A stretch of 64,000 bases of DNA from an uncultured Bacteroidales bacterium (GTDB lineage Bacteria > Bacteroidota > Bacteroidia > Bacteroidales > Muribaculaceae), in NCBI GenBank assembly GCA_902760865.1, contig CACWID010000016.1, positions 27,786-91,785 of the forward strand, given 5' to 3'. A program made the position numbers and the translations under genes. The notes beneath the pieces were generated by a model that was not told the origin of the DNA, did no database searches, and was given only the letters and a program-made list of their open reading frames with translations. Positions 52,042 through 61,500 of this stretch are shown piece by piece (position 1 is the first letter of the stretch; the number at the start of each line of letters is the position of its first letter).

Positions 52042-52106
52042 AACAAGAAGTACAATAAATACAAATTGTTGATCGACAAGCAATTGTATTTATTGTACTT
52101 CTTGTT
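52042..52106. repeat. 65-bp near-perfect inverted repeat between convergent genes
   Basis: A 23-bp arm at 52042-52064 (begins aacaagaagtacaataaa) is exactly complementary to 52084-52106; pairing goes on inward with one bulge. AT-rich, lying between pyrH and the convergent LOG gene, so it could stop transcription from both sides. A diverged relative is at 57691-57745. Confidence 0.8.
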
Positions 52107-52173
52107 TTCCCTTTATTCTTGTTTTCCTTATTATTATGTCGCAAAATTTTGCGTCTCTACAGGTCTCAGATGG

Positions 52174-53136
52174 CTAATTCATTGATTCTTGACGGCTGAA
52201 GGCTTGCAGGGTGGCGACCACCTCGTCGATGTCATCGGTGAGGGTGAGCAGCAGGTTGCGGTATTTGCCGGTCTCCATCAGGTGTTCCAACAGCGGATAA
52301 ACGGGAATCTCCTCGGTCCAAAAGTGCTTGCCCAGGAAGATCATCGGGCTCGCGAAGCCATAGGTGAGGTAGTGGTTCTGCACCGCTTCCTGGAAGATCT
52401 CCTGCAAGGTGCCCGCACTGCCCGGCGTATAGATAATGCCGCCGAAGGCCAGGGTGAGGATGTTGTCCTCGCGGATGCTGTTCTCAAAGAATTTGGCAAC
52501 GTGCGTGGCAAACGGCGTTGACGGCTCGTGTCCGTAGCGCCATGTGGGAATACCCAGGCTCACAGACTCTTGCTGGGGGTACTTTTCAACCACGCTGAAG
52601 GCGGTTCGCAACCATCCTGCATCCTTGAACGACGGCGAGGGCATCATCGTCTCGAGGGCATCATCCATCTCCTGGCGTGAGAACCCCGCCATCCATGCCC
52701 CCAGGTGAGTCGCCTCCATGGCTCCGGGACCGCCGCCGCTCAGCATGATGAATCCCTCCTGAGTGAGCCGCTGGCTCAGCAAGGCGATGTCGCGGTAGAT
52801 CCTGTCGGTCCTGAGCAGGGCGTGACCGCCCATGACGCCCACGCAGCGGCGGTGGTCGTAGGTCTTGAAGAAGCGCGCCAGTGCCGTGTGGATGCTGTGG
52901 TCGTGCAAGGTGCGCGCCAACAGCTCATTCACGTTGTTGGTGTGCTGACCCATCGACGTGTAGCGCCGGTAAATGATGCTGTCAAAACACTGGCTGTAAC
53001 TGCTCTCGTCGTCGGGATTGAAACCCTCATAGAGTTCCATCGGGTGATAGAGCGACTTGCGCGACACGTCATAGGGCACCTCGGCAAGGTAGGCCATCAC
53101 ATCCTTCAGTTCGTCATATCCTGCTGCTGTAATCAT
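52174..53136 (-). CDS. LOG-family protein (lysine decarboxylase-like fold)
   Basis: A 320-residue protein. The Rossmann-like LOG core is visible: VGVMGGHAL, GFIMLSGGGPGAMEATHLGAWMAG and, in place of PGGxGTxxE, TPGSAGTLQEIFQ, followed by MIFLGKHFW. Many LOG proteins hydrolyse nucleoside monophosphates to free bases; longer members such as this one, with an N-terminal extension of about 95 residues, resemble the PpnN-like side of the family. The exact reaction is not clear by sight. Confidence 0.82.
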   Translation of the reverse strand: MITAAGYDELKDVMAYLAEVPYDVSRKSLYHPMELYEGFNPDDESSYSQCFDSIIYRRYTSMGQHTNNVNELLARTLHDHSIHTALARFFKTYDHRRCVGVMGGHALLRTDRIYRDIALLSQRLTQEGFIMLSGGGPGAMEATHLGAWMAGFSRQEMDDALETMMPSPSFKDAGWLRTAFSVVEKYPQQESVSLGIPTWRYGHEPSTPFATHVAKFFENSIREDNILTLAFGGIIYTPGSAGTLQEIFQEAVQNHYLTYGFASPMIFLGKHFWTEEIPVYPLLEHLMETGKYRNLLLTLTDDIDEVVATLQAFSRQESMN

Positions 53137-53279
53137 CTTCTTTTCGGTCTATGGGTTCATACATGAATCACAAAATTACCAATAATTTGCCGTGTTTTCC
53201 TGCGTTTTTAACAATTTGGGACTGTTAAAAAATGTAATAATGTGGCGATATGGGGCAAATGGCCCATTTTTTCTAACTT

Positions 53280-53314
53280 TTTGCACAGTTTTTTGGGGTA
53301 TGATAGTAATTTTG
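53280..53314 (+). promoter_or_regulatory. Promoter of the FadL-like gene
   Basis: TTTG at 53280-53283, 23 bp, taattttg at 53307-53314, 55 bp before the ATG. Confidence 0.7.
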
Positions 53315-53369
53315 CAGTTCTAAAATCTCCAATTCAGGTTTATCTATATAATATATAAATGTGATAGCA

Positions 53370-54833
53370 ATGAAAAGAATTACGACATTAGTGCTCTCTC
53401 TCGCAGCATTTGGCCTGACGGCTTTTGCCGGTGGCCTGCTCCACAACACCAACCAGCATATCGCCTTCATGCGCATGATGGCCCGTGGTGCCAGCCACGA
53501 GATCGACGGCGTTTATACCAACCCTGCCGGACTGGCCTTCATGGACCACGAGGGCTGGACCCTGTCGCTGAATATCCAGAGCGCCACCCAGTCGCGTGAC
53601 GCCCTCACGACGTTTGCCCTCTTCCCCGAGGCCGACCACACCCGTCTGTACAAGGGCAAGGCTTCGGCTCCCGTCATTCCGTCGCTCTACGGCGCCTACA
53701 AGCGTGACCGCTGGACCTTCTCGGGTTTCTTCGGTTTCACTGGTGGCGGCGGCAAGTGCTCGTTCGACAATGGTCTTCCCGTGTTTGATGCCAGCATCAT
53801 GGCAGGCATCTACGGCCAGACCGCAGGTCTGAAGAAGACCCTGGCCGACAATCCCCTCACGGCTCCCATCCTCGCCGACCCGCGCATCGCTGGCCTGCTG
53901 CCGCTGACGGCCGACAAGTATGACATCAACTCGTCGATGAAGGGCCGCCAGTACATCTACGGCCTGCAGCTCGGTGCTACCTACAGGATTATGGACTGGA
54001 TGAGCGCCTATGCTGGTGCCCGCATGAACTACTTCGACGGCAACTACACCGGCTTTGTCAAGGTGATGCCCAAGCCCGAGATGGCTGCTACCGTTCAGCA
54101 GATTGTCCTTGCCTATCCCCCCCTTGCTCAGACCTTGAGCACACTGGTGAACCAGAACGGCGAGATGGCCAACATCGACTTGAACTGCTCTCAGACCGGT
54201 TGGGGCATTACTCCCATCATCGGCCTGGACCTCGTATGGAAGGGCTTTACCCTGGCCGCCAAGTATGAGTTCAAGACCAACCTCAGCATCGAGAACGACA
54301 CCAAGACCGCTACGGCCGAGCCCGCCGCCTTCGAGTCAGCCCTGGCCGACTACAAGCACGGCGTAAACACGCCCAACGACCTGCCCGCAGTGCTCTACAC
54401 CGCCCTGGGCTATGAGTTCATCCCCAACAAACTGCGCGCCACCGTCGAGTACCACTATTATGACGACAAGCACGCCGAGATGGCCCACGACAAGCAGAAG
54501 GCCCTGCGCCACGGCACCCACGAGGTGCTCGCTGGTGCTGAGTGGGACATCAACAAGATTTTCACCGTGAGCGCTGGTTTCCAGAACACTGACTACGGTC
54601 TGAGCGACGCTTACCAGACCCACACCTCCTTCTCCTGCGACAGCTACTCCATCGGCTTCGGCGGTGCTGTCAACGTGACCGAGAAAATTAAGGTCAACGT
54701 GGGCTACTTCTGGACCACCTACAAGGACTACGACCGCAGCGAGGAGAACTACTTCAACACCACGATGCCCGGTAAGGACACCTACAGCCGCACCAACAAG
54801 GTATTCGGTGCCGGCATCGACTTCAAGTTCTAA
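53370..54833 (+). CDS. FadL/OmpP1-like outer membrane transporter
   Basis: A 487-residue protein from the ATG at 53370 with a signal peptide (MKRITTLVLSLAAFGLTAFAG). The N-terminal hatch region FMRMMARGASHEIDGVYTNPAGLAFM is typical of FadL-family porins, which admit long-chain fatty acids or other hydrophobic compounds. Strands follow (IYGLQLGATYRIMDWMSAYAGARM, WKGFTLAAKYEFKTNL), and the chain ends in the barrel signal GAGIDFKF. It has its own promoter and a strong terminator. Confidence 0.9.
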   Translation: MKRITTLVLSLAAFGLTAFAGGLLHNTNQHIAFMRMMARGASHEIDGVYTNPAGLAFMDHEGWTLSLNIQSATQSRDALTTFALFPEADHTRLYKGKASAPVIPSLYGAYKRDRWTFSGFFGFTGGGGKCSFDNGLPVFDASIMAGIYGQTAGLKKTLADNPLTAPILADPRIAGLLPLTADKYDINSSMKGRQYIYGLQLGATYRIMDWMSAYAGARMNYFDGNYTGFVKVMPKPEMAATVQQIVLAYPPLAQTLSTLVNQNGEMANIDLNCSQTGWGITPIIGLDLVWKGFTLAAKYEFKTNLSIENDTKTATAEPAAFESALADYKHGVNTPNDLPAVLYTALGYEFIPNKLRATVEYHYYDDKHAEMAHDKQKALRHGTHEVLAGAEWDINKIFTVSAGFQNTDYGLSDAYQTHTSFSCDSYSIGFGGAVNVTEKIKVNVGYFWTTYKDYDRSEENYFNTTMPGKDTYSRTNKVFGAGIDFKF

Positions 54834-54864
54834 AAGGAAAGAATAAAATCTATTTCCTATGAAT

Positions 54865-54906
54865 TGCCGCCGCTCGACTAACCATCGGGCGGCGGCATAA
54901 TTTTTT
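54865..54906 (+). terminator. Intrinsic terminator of the FadL-like gene
   Basis: tgccgccgc pairs with gcggcggca at 54889-54897, followed by taattttttt. Confidence 0.9.
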
Positions 54907-54922
54907 CCAAAAAGCCTAAAGC

Positions 54923-55465
54923 CTAACGCAGCAGATTACTCATCATCGTGTTCCAGTCCTGAGCGTCCGACACGCTTCCCAGCACCCCATCATGGACCGG
55001 GAAGGCCAGGCTGTCGTTCAACGTATAGGACACCTGCGGCAGTTTCACATACAGGGCCAGCGTGTTCAACGTCTCGCCGGTCTTGTACTGTTCGCCCAGC
55101 TGCTTGAAATCCTCGGCATTGATATAGTACAGCCGGTCGCCCTTGTTGCACAGGTAGATGCGCGAGAAGTCCCGATCGCCCAGTTCCTGGGCGCACTGCA
55201 GCAGGCACCGCGTCACGTCGAAACGGTCAAAGCTGCGCCCGTCGGCCTCGCCCACGTTGAACGCCAGCTCCTTGTGAGGATTGAACCACGGCTGAGTCAC
55301 CTCGATGTTGATGCCGTTGTTGGCCGGATCGAGGTTCTTCAGCTCCACCCGTGAGATGACCTTGCGGCCGCCTTTCACCACGCCCATCGACACGAAGACG
55401 TTAGCCACGATAATTGCCAGCACCACGATGATGGCAAGCAACAGCCATTTATCCTTCCTTGTCAT
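54923..55465 (-). CDS. Single-span membrane protein, unknown function
   Basis: A 180-residue protein from the ATG at 55465 (a TTG two codons upstream is less likely). One N-terminal span (WLLLAIIVVLAIIVANVFVSMGVV), then a soluble domain outside the membrane (VELKNLDPANNGINIEVTQPWFNPHKELAFNV..DRDFSRIYLCNKGDRLYYINAEDFKQ). No family is recognised. Its start lies 14 bp after the LD-carboxypeptidase gene, so they form one transcript. Confidence 0.75.
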   Translation of the reverse strand: MTRKDKWLLLAIIVVLAIIVANVFVSMGVVKGGRKVISRVELKNLDPANNGINIEVTQPWFNPHKELAFNVGEADGRSFDRFDVTRCLLQCAQELGDRDFSRIYLCNKGDRLYYINAEDFKQLGEQYKTGETLNTLALYVKLPQVSYTLNDSLAFPVHDGVLGSVSDAQDWNTMMSNLLR

Positions 55466-55479
55466 TGACAAACAGGCGG

Positions 55480-56538
55480 TTAATGCGATTCTATCTGATA
55501 GTAATGCAGCGACACGCCCTCAGGGGTGACCTTAAGGGTGGCGTAGCACCCTTCAATCATCGGGTAGTTCCAGCTCTCGTCGTGGCTCACGGGGAAGTCA
55601 TAGCACACGGGGATGCCGTAATTGTTCAGGGTCTCGGCGAGCATCTCGTTCATGTCGTTATAACCGTCGCGCGGCTCATATTCGGTAAAGCGGCCCACGA
55701 TGATGCCACTGACACGGTCTAGCACGCCCTTCAGGCGCAGCTGCTGCAGCATGCTGTTCACGCGAGGCAGATTCTCGCTCACGTCCTCAAAGAACAGGAT
55801 GATTTGCCTCTTACGGATGTTTTCGCGGTCCAGGAAGTCCCACTCATAGCTACCGCCGATGTTGGAGAACACCGCCATGTTGCCACCGACGATGATGCCT
55901 GTGGCCGTTCCCATCTTATTCAACGGATGGGCAGGAACGTTATAAGTGGGCAGATTGCCCATCAGCACGTCTTTCAGCATGAGGTTGATGCTATCGTTGG
56001 GGCCGCGCTCACCCAGGGCGCCGCCCATGTTGGCATGCAGGCTCATCACGCCGTTGCACACCATCGCGCTGTGCAGGGCAGTGATGTCACTGTAGCCCAC
56101 AATCCACTTGGGATTGTTTCTGAATTCTTCACGATTCACATAGCCAAGGAGCATCGAGGAGCCATAACCGCCTCGTGTACACACAATAGCCTTGATGGAT
56201 GGATCCCTGAGGGCCCACCGCAGGTCGGCAGCGCGTTCCTGGATGGTACCGGCATACATGTGATACTTGGAGAGGGCGTGCGGACCGATGACGGGTTCAA
56301 AACCCCAAGCCCGCAGTGTGGCGGCAGCTTTCGCGGGATTTTCCTCGCCAGGGGTGCTGGCAGGAGAGATAATGGCGATCTTGTCGCCCACCTTCAGCGG
56401 TGCTGGCATATTATTTTCCAGCGGGAGCGCCGGAATTGTAGCAGCGGGGATCTCTGGATTGCTGGACGGTTTCTCGGTAGCCGTTGTGACCACCGAAGCG
56501 AGTAATGCGATTACGGCAATGATAAATACACGTTTCAT
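55480..56538 (-). CDS. LD-carboxypeptidase, peptidase family S66, secreted
   Basis: A 352-residue protein with a signal peptide (MKRVFIIAVIALLASVVTTA). The S66 fold: KVGDKIAIISPAST, CTRGGYGSSMLLGYV, nucleophile Ser in WIVGYSDITALH, Glu in the ILFFEDVSE block and a His in FPVSHDESWNYPMIEG. The enzyme removes the terminal D-Ala from murein tetrapeptides (E. coli LdcA is cytoplasmic; this one has an export signal). It stands 17 bp downstream of a GH3 hexosaminidase gene, so both act in cell-wall turnover. Confidence 0.92.
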   Translation of the reverse strand: MKRVFIIAVIALLASVVTTATEKPSSNPEIPAATIPALPLENNMPAPLKVGDKIAIISPASTPGEENPAKAAATLRAWGFEPVIGPHALSKYHMYAGTIQERAADLRWALRDPSIKAIVCTRGGYGSSMLLGYVNREEFRNNPKWIVGYSDITALHSAMVCNGVMSLHANMGGALGERGPNDSINLMLKDVLMGNLPTYNVPAHPLNKMGTATGIIVGGNMAVFSNIGGSYEWDFLDRENIRKRQIILFFEDVSENLPRVNSMLQQLRLKGVLDRVSGIIVGRFTEYEPRDGYNDMNEMLAETLNNYGIPVCYDFPVSHDESWNYPMIEGCYATLKVTPEGVSLHYYQIESH

Positions 56539-56555
56539 ATCTATATACTTTGATG

Positions 56556-57674
56556 TTATTGATTAAGCTTTTCTTGTAAACGGGCTACCCTGTCGTGGGA
56601 CTCCTGCAGGCGTTCCCACGGGATGCGGCCTTCCTTGACCGAATTGACGATCATGTCCACGAGCTTGAAGGGGCGGTCGGCCTCAAAGCCCGTGCTGATG
56701 TTGTTCCCCACGCAGATGAGGTCGGCCCCGGCATTGATGGCCAGCTCCAGCGCGGTGGGGATGCTGTACTGGTTGCGGATGGCCTGCATGTACAGGTCAT
56801 CGGTTACCACCACGCCGTCATAGCCCATCTCGCCGCGCAGCAGGTCGGTGAGGGTCTTCTTGGACAATGTGGCGGGATATTCGTCGTCGATATGGCGGTT
56901 GAACAGGTGTGCAGTCATGATCAGGTCTGCCTTGCCGGCATCGATGAGCATCTTGAACGGCTCCAGCTCCTGAGCGGTCCAGCCGTTGGTCACATCCACA
57001 AAGCCGTAGTGCGAGTCATCGATGGCGTTGCCGTGCCCGGGGAAATGCTTCAACGTGCATAATACGCCCTCGCGGTGACACTCGTCGATAAACCACCCTG
57101 CATGGCGGGCAATCACCTCTGGCTCAGTGGAGTAGCAGCGGTTGTAATGACCCACCGCGGCACAGTCGTGGTTCAGCACATCGACCACGGGAGCCAGGTT
57201 GACGTTCACTCCTGCCTCGCGCATCTCACGGGCCAGCCTCGCGGCATAGTAGCGCGTCGTGTCCTCGTTATCGACAGTGCCCAGGTATTCGGCGGTCACC
57301 GTCGGCAGGAAGCCATATTGCGGCTTCAGCCGGGCAACGCGTCCTCCCTCCTGGTCGGTGGCGATGAGCAGGGGATAGTCGGCCCACGCCTGCAGCTGCG
57401 CGGTCATGCGCGTCAGCCGCTCCTTGCTCGTGATGTTGCGCGAACCCAGCGTGGCATCGCCCGTCATGTCGATGTCAAACAGCACGATGGCGCCCACCTT
57501 CAGGTCGCGCACATAGCGCGCCGCGTCACAGTCCTCGGTCACGCTGTCGCCCTTGAAGCCCACCATCAGCATCCCCGCGGCATAGCGCCGCAACACCGAG
57601 TCGGCCGGCAGTTGAGCAAAAAGGCTATTGGCCGCTAGCAGCACAATAGCCAGTATCATCAATATCCTCTTCAT
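56556..57674 (-). CDS. GH3 beta-N-acetylhexosaminidase (NagZ-like), secreted
   Basis: A 372-residue protein with a signal peptide (MKRILMILAIVLLAANSLFAQ). The GH3 N-terminal TIM barrel only: LLIATDQEGGRVARLKP, NVNLAPVVDVLNHD, the NagZ motif KHFPGHGNAIDDSHYG with the catalytic His-Asp pair, and nucleophile Asp in GVVVTDDLYMQAI. It cleaves GlcNAc from muropeptides or other glycans. First gene of a minus-strand unit with the LD-carboxypeptidase and the membrane protein. Confidence 0.93.
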   Translation of the reverse strand: MKRILMILAIVLLAANSLFAQLPADSVLRRYAAGMLMVGFKGDSVTEDCDAARYVRDLKVGAIVLFDIDMTGDATLGSRNITSKERLTRMTAQLQAWADYPLLIATDQEGGRVARLKPQYGFLPTVTAEYLGTVDNEDTTRYYAARLAREMREAGVNVNLAPVVDVLNHDCAAVGHYNRCYSTEPEVIARHAGWFIDECHREGVLCTLKHFPGHGNAIDDSHYGFVDVTNGWTAQELEPFKMLIDAGKADLIMTAHLFNRHIDDEYPATLSKKTLTDLLRGEMGYDGVVVTDDLYMQAIRNQYSIPTALELAINAGADLICVGNNISTGFEADRPFKLVDMIVNSVKEGRIPWERLQESHDRVARLQEKLNQ

Positions 57675-57690
57675 TGACTGTCACTTAATA

Positions 57691-57745
57691 AAAAGAAGAC
57701 AATAAAATCAATAATTGTTGTGATTGCATTTATTGTTTTCCTTTA
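57691..57745. repeat. Diverged inverted repeat related to that at 52042
   Basis: gaagacaataaaatcaataa and its imperfect complement ttgcatttattgttttcctt face each other; the words match the 52042-52106 element (acaataaat/atttattgt). Lies between the beta-flower gene and the GH3 gene. Confidence 0.6.
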
Positions 57746-58174
57746 CTTCTCAAAGAAATGGAAGAAGTAATAGCAGGCAATCCAGTCCACACGCACCCCG
57801 CGGGCAAAGCCCAGCGTATTCTTTCCCGCGTCAGACACCTTGCCGTCGTTGATGCTGATGTAGCCCAGCACGTTGCTCTCGCCGTCGCGCACGGTGCCGT
57901 CGGTGTTGATATAGCCGATGCGGGTGCCGTTGGTGTCAAAGATCTCCAGGTCCTTGATCACGCCCACGGCATTGCCCTTCACGTCACGCACCGTACCATC
58001 GGCGTCAAACGAGCCTGCCGACCGGCCGGCCTCGTTCCTCACCACGCCGTTGCCGCTGATGCGACCGATGCTGTTGAAGTCCGCATCACGCAGCACCTGG
58101 GCACTGGCACCCGTCGTCATGATACCGGCAATCGCCAGCACCACAATACTCATGTATAATCTAATCCGTTTCAT
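57743..58174 (-). CDS. Secreted 5-fold beta-flower protein
   Basis: A 143-residue protein with a signal peptide (MKRIRLYMSIVVLAIAGIMTTGASAQ). The mature part is about five repeats of the form xIGxIxxNGxVRxxxG (SIGRISGNGVVRNEAG, SAGSFDADGTVRDVKG, RIGYINTDGTVRDGES, VLGYISINDGKVSDAG), each giving a small beta-meander; the NCBI name for such proteins is 5-fold beta-flower. The chain ends IACYYFFHFFEK. The function is unknown. Confidence 0.85.
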   Translation of the reverse strand: MKRIRLYMSIVVLAIAGIMTTGASAQVLRDADFNSIGRISGNGVVRNEAGRSAGSFDADGTVRDVKGNAVGVIKDLEIFDTNGTRIGYINTDGTVRDGESNVLGYISINDGKVSDAGKNTLGFARGVRVDWIACYYFFHFFEK

Positions 58175-58478
58175 AGTCGTCTCCTCCTAGTTATCTTTTT
58201 TACGTTTTTTGTAACCATTAGACTCACAACAAGCCACAAAGTTAAATCATTTTTTCCAATTCCCCCAATAAAATGCCATTGTTATCCAGGAAAAAGCCCC
58301 CTCACTCCCCCACCGGTCATCCCGCTCCCCCATGCCGAGCCTCCCTCTCGCCCCACTGGTCAGCCCGGTCCCCTGTGCCGAGGCTTCGCCTCGGCCAGCA
58401 ACTGTTAATAAGCCTGCCACGGTGGTTAATTTTGGTCAAATATCACCCCTTGAGGGGCTTGGTTTGAAATATTATGAG

Positions 58479-58486
58479 TAATTTTG
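58479..58486 (+). promoter_or_regulatory. -7 box before the DUF2723 gene
   Basis: taattttg, 64 bp before the ATG at 58551. The region 58175-58478 upstream has a C-rich stretch and a gccgaggcttcgcctcggc hairpin at 58377-58395 but no gene. Confidence 0.55.
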
Positions 58487-58550
58487 CCGTTTAGTACAAG
58501 AATAATCAACTAAAAAACCAAATAAAACCAATTTTTTACAACAGAGGACG

Positions 58551-61500
58551 ATGAAGAAATACAATCTCATCAACAATGTGCTGGGATGGCTCATCTTTGT
58601 GGTGGCAGCAGCGACCTATCTGCTCACCATCGAGCCCACAGCCAGCTTCTGGGACTGCCCAGAGTTTATCGCTCAAGGTTTCAAGACTGAAATCGGCCAT
58701 CCGCCCGGCAACCCGATCTTTATCCTTGCCGCCAACTTCGCCAGCAAGTTTGCCGGCGGTGACGTGATGGCTGTCGCCAAGTGTGTCAACGCGATGTCGG
58801 CTATCTTCAGTGCGTTGACGATTTTGCTGCTCTTCTGGTCAATCACCCACCTAGTCAAGAAACTTGTCGTCAAGGACGGCGACGAAGACCAGATGACCCT
58901 CGCCCAGTACCTCGTGGTCATGGGCAGCGGCATCTGCGGCGCTCTGGCCTACACTTGGAGTGACACCTTCTGGTTCAGTGCCGTCGAGGCCGAGGTTTAC
59001 GCCTTCTCGTCTTTCTGCACCGCACTGGTATTCTGGCTCATCCTCAAGTGGGAGAACCGGGCCACCGAACCGGGCAGCGACCGCTGGCTCATACTGATTG
59101 CCTACGTCTTCGGCGTGTCGCTGGGCGTGCACCTGCTCAACCTGCTGTGCATCCCGGCCATCGCCCTGATTTTCTACTACCGCCAGTGCCGTCTGCATGA
59201 CAAGGAATCGACGGTGAAGGGCTCTTGCATCACCCTGCTGCTGTCGTTTGTCATCGTTGGCCTGATTCTCTACGGACTGGAGCCCGGCTTCGTGGAGTGG
59301 GGACAGAAGTTTGACCTCTTCTTTGTCAACACGTTAGGCATGTCGTTCAACTCGGGCGTGCTGGCCTATGCCATCCTGCTCATCGCCGTGCTCGCTTGGG
59401 CACTATGGGAACTCTACAGCAACAAGAGCGCGCTCCGCATCAAGGTGGCCTTCGCCCTGTCCATTCTCCTGTCCGGCATGTTGCTGCTGGGCGACAGCAT
59501 GCTCATTCCCCTGGTGCTGTTCATCGCCCTGTGCGTCTATCTGTTCAAGTTCTGCAAGCAGGTGCCCGTCCGCGTGTTCACCAACATCGTCTCGTGCATC
59601 CTGGTGATCTTCATCGGCTTCAGCTGCTATGCGCTGATTTTGATCCGCAGCTCCCAGAACACGCCGCTCGACGAAAACTCGCCCAACAACACCTTCGCCC
59701 TGGCCAAGTACCTGAGCCGCGAGCAGTATGGTGAGACGCCGCTGCTCTATGGCCGCACCCTCTATAGCGACATCATGTACCAGGAGACCGGCAACGGCAT
59801 CCGCCAGCCGGCCGTCAAGGAGGGCCCCATGCAGTATGCCCCCGAGGTGAAGAATTCTCCCGACGAGCCCGACCGCTACAAAGAGCTGGGCCGCAAGAAG
59901 AACTTCAAGTACAGCCCCGAGCAGAACATGCTCTTCCCGCGCATCCACGACGATAAGCACGCCCAGGAATACATTGACTGGCTCGGCATGCAAGGCACAC
60001 AGGTACAGGCAACGACCATCCTGGATGCCAACGGCAATCCTGCCGGCTCCGAGACTCGACTCAAGCCCACCATGATGGAGAACCTGCGATTCTTCGTGGA
60101 CTACCAGATGAACTATATGTACTGGCGCTACTTCATGTGGAACTTCGTCGGTCGCCAGAACGACCTCCAGGGCATGGGTGAGATTACCCACGGCAACTGG
60201 ATTTCGGGCATCTCATTCATCGACAACCCGCGCCTGGGTGACCAGAGCCTCCTGCCCGACGACCTGGGCAAGGGCAACAAGGGACACAACGTGTTCTACA
60301 TGCTGCCGCTGCTGATGGGTCTCATCGGATTGTTGTGGCAGGCCTACCGCGGTCGCCGCGGCATCGAGCAGTTCTGGGTCATCTTCTTCCTGTTCTTCAT
60401 GACGGGTATCGCCATCGTGCTCTACCTGAACCAGACACCTAGCCAGCCTCGTGAGCGTGACTATGCTTACGCCGGTTCGTTCTATGCCTTCAGCATCTGG
60501 ATCGGTATGGGTGTTGCCGGACTGTGGAGCCTCGTGATGTGGCTGCTCAACAGGAACAAGAAGCAGGCCAAGAAGGAAGCTGCTGTCGCCGAAACGGCCA
60601 ATAACAATGGCATGGCCACCGCCATCGCTGCTGTCGCTGCCCTGATCGGCATCCTCGTGCCCCTGCAGATGGTCAGCCAGACCTGGGACGACCACGACCG
60701 CAGCGGACGAACCGCGGCTCGTGACTTCGGCCGCAACTACCTCTCGAGCGTCGCGCCTAACGGCATCATCTTCTGTAACGGCGATAACGACACCTTCCCC
60801 TTGTGGTACCTCCAGGAGGTAGAGGGCTACCGCACCGACGTGCGCGCCGTCAACCTGAGTTATCTGGCCACCGACTGGTACATCAGCCAGATGCAGCGTG
60901 CCGCCTATGAGTCGGCACCGCTGCCCATGCTTGCCGACAGCAAGACCTATGCCTACGACAACCGCCAGTTCTGCTACTTCATTCAGCCCGACCAGACGCC
61001 GACCGAGGCTCTTAAGTCGCTGGAATTCACCTACAGTCCCGCAGGACAGGCCAATGACTATGGCGTGACCGAAATCCGCTACCCGAGGGTTTACATCCCC
61101 GTTGATGCCGACCAGGCCATCAAGGCCGGCGTCGTGCCCGAGGTACAACGCGACATGATCGAGGAGACCATCAATCTCGACCTGCAGCGACTCGGAAGCG
61201 GTCTGTCGGCCAGCCAGCTGATGTCGTTCGACTACATCGTCAGCAGCATCGCACAGGGCTGGAAGCGTCCCTGCTATTTCGCCATGACAGTGCCCAACAG
61301 CTACTACCTGGGTCTGGATCCCTACTTGAGTCTGACGGGTCTTGCCTATCAGGTGACCCCCATCGTCGGTGACATGAGAGTATCGACCGACATCATGTAT
61401 GACAACGTGGTCAACAAGTTCCGCTGGGGCGGCCTCGACACGGCAAAGCCCGGTGAGATCTACCTCGACGAGACCATCAGCCGCATGGTCACCACCATGC

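Noticed and set aside
58273-58467. 64-residue Pro/Arg-rich frame
   Set aside because: It crosses a hairpin and the promoter region of the next gene and has no promoter of its own.
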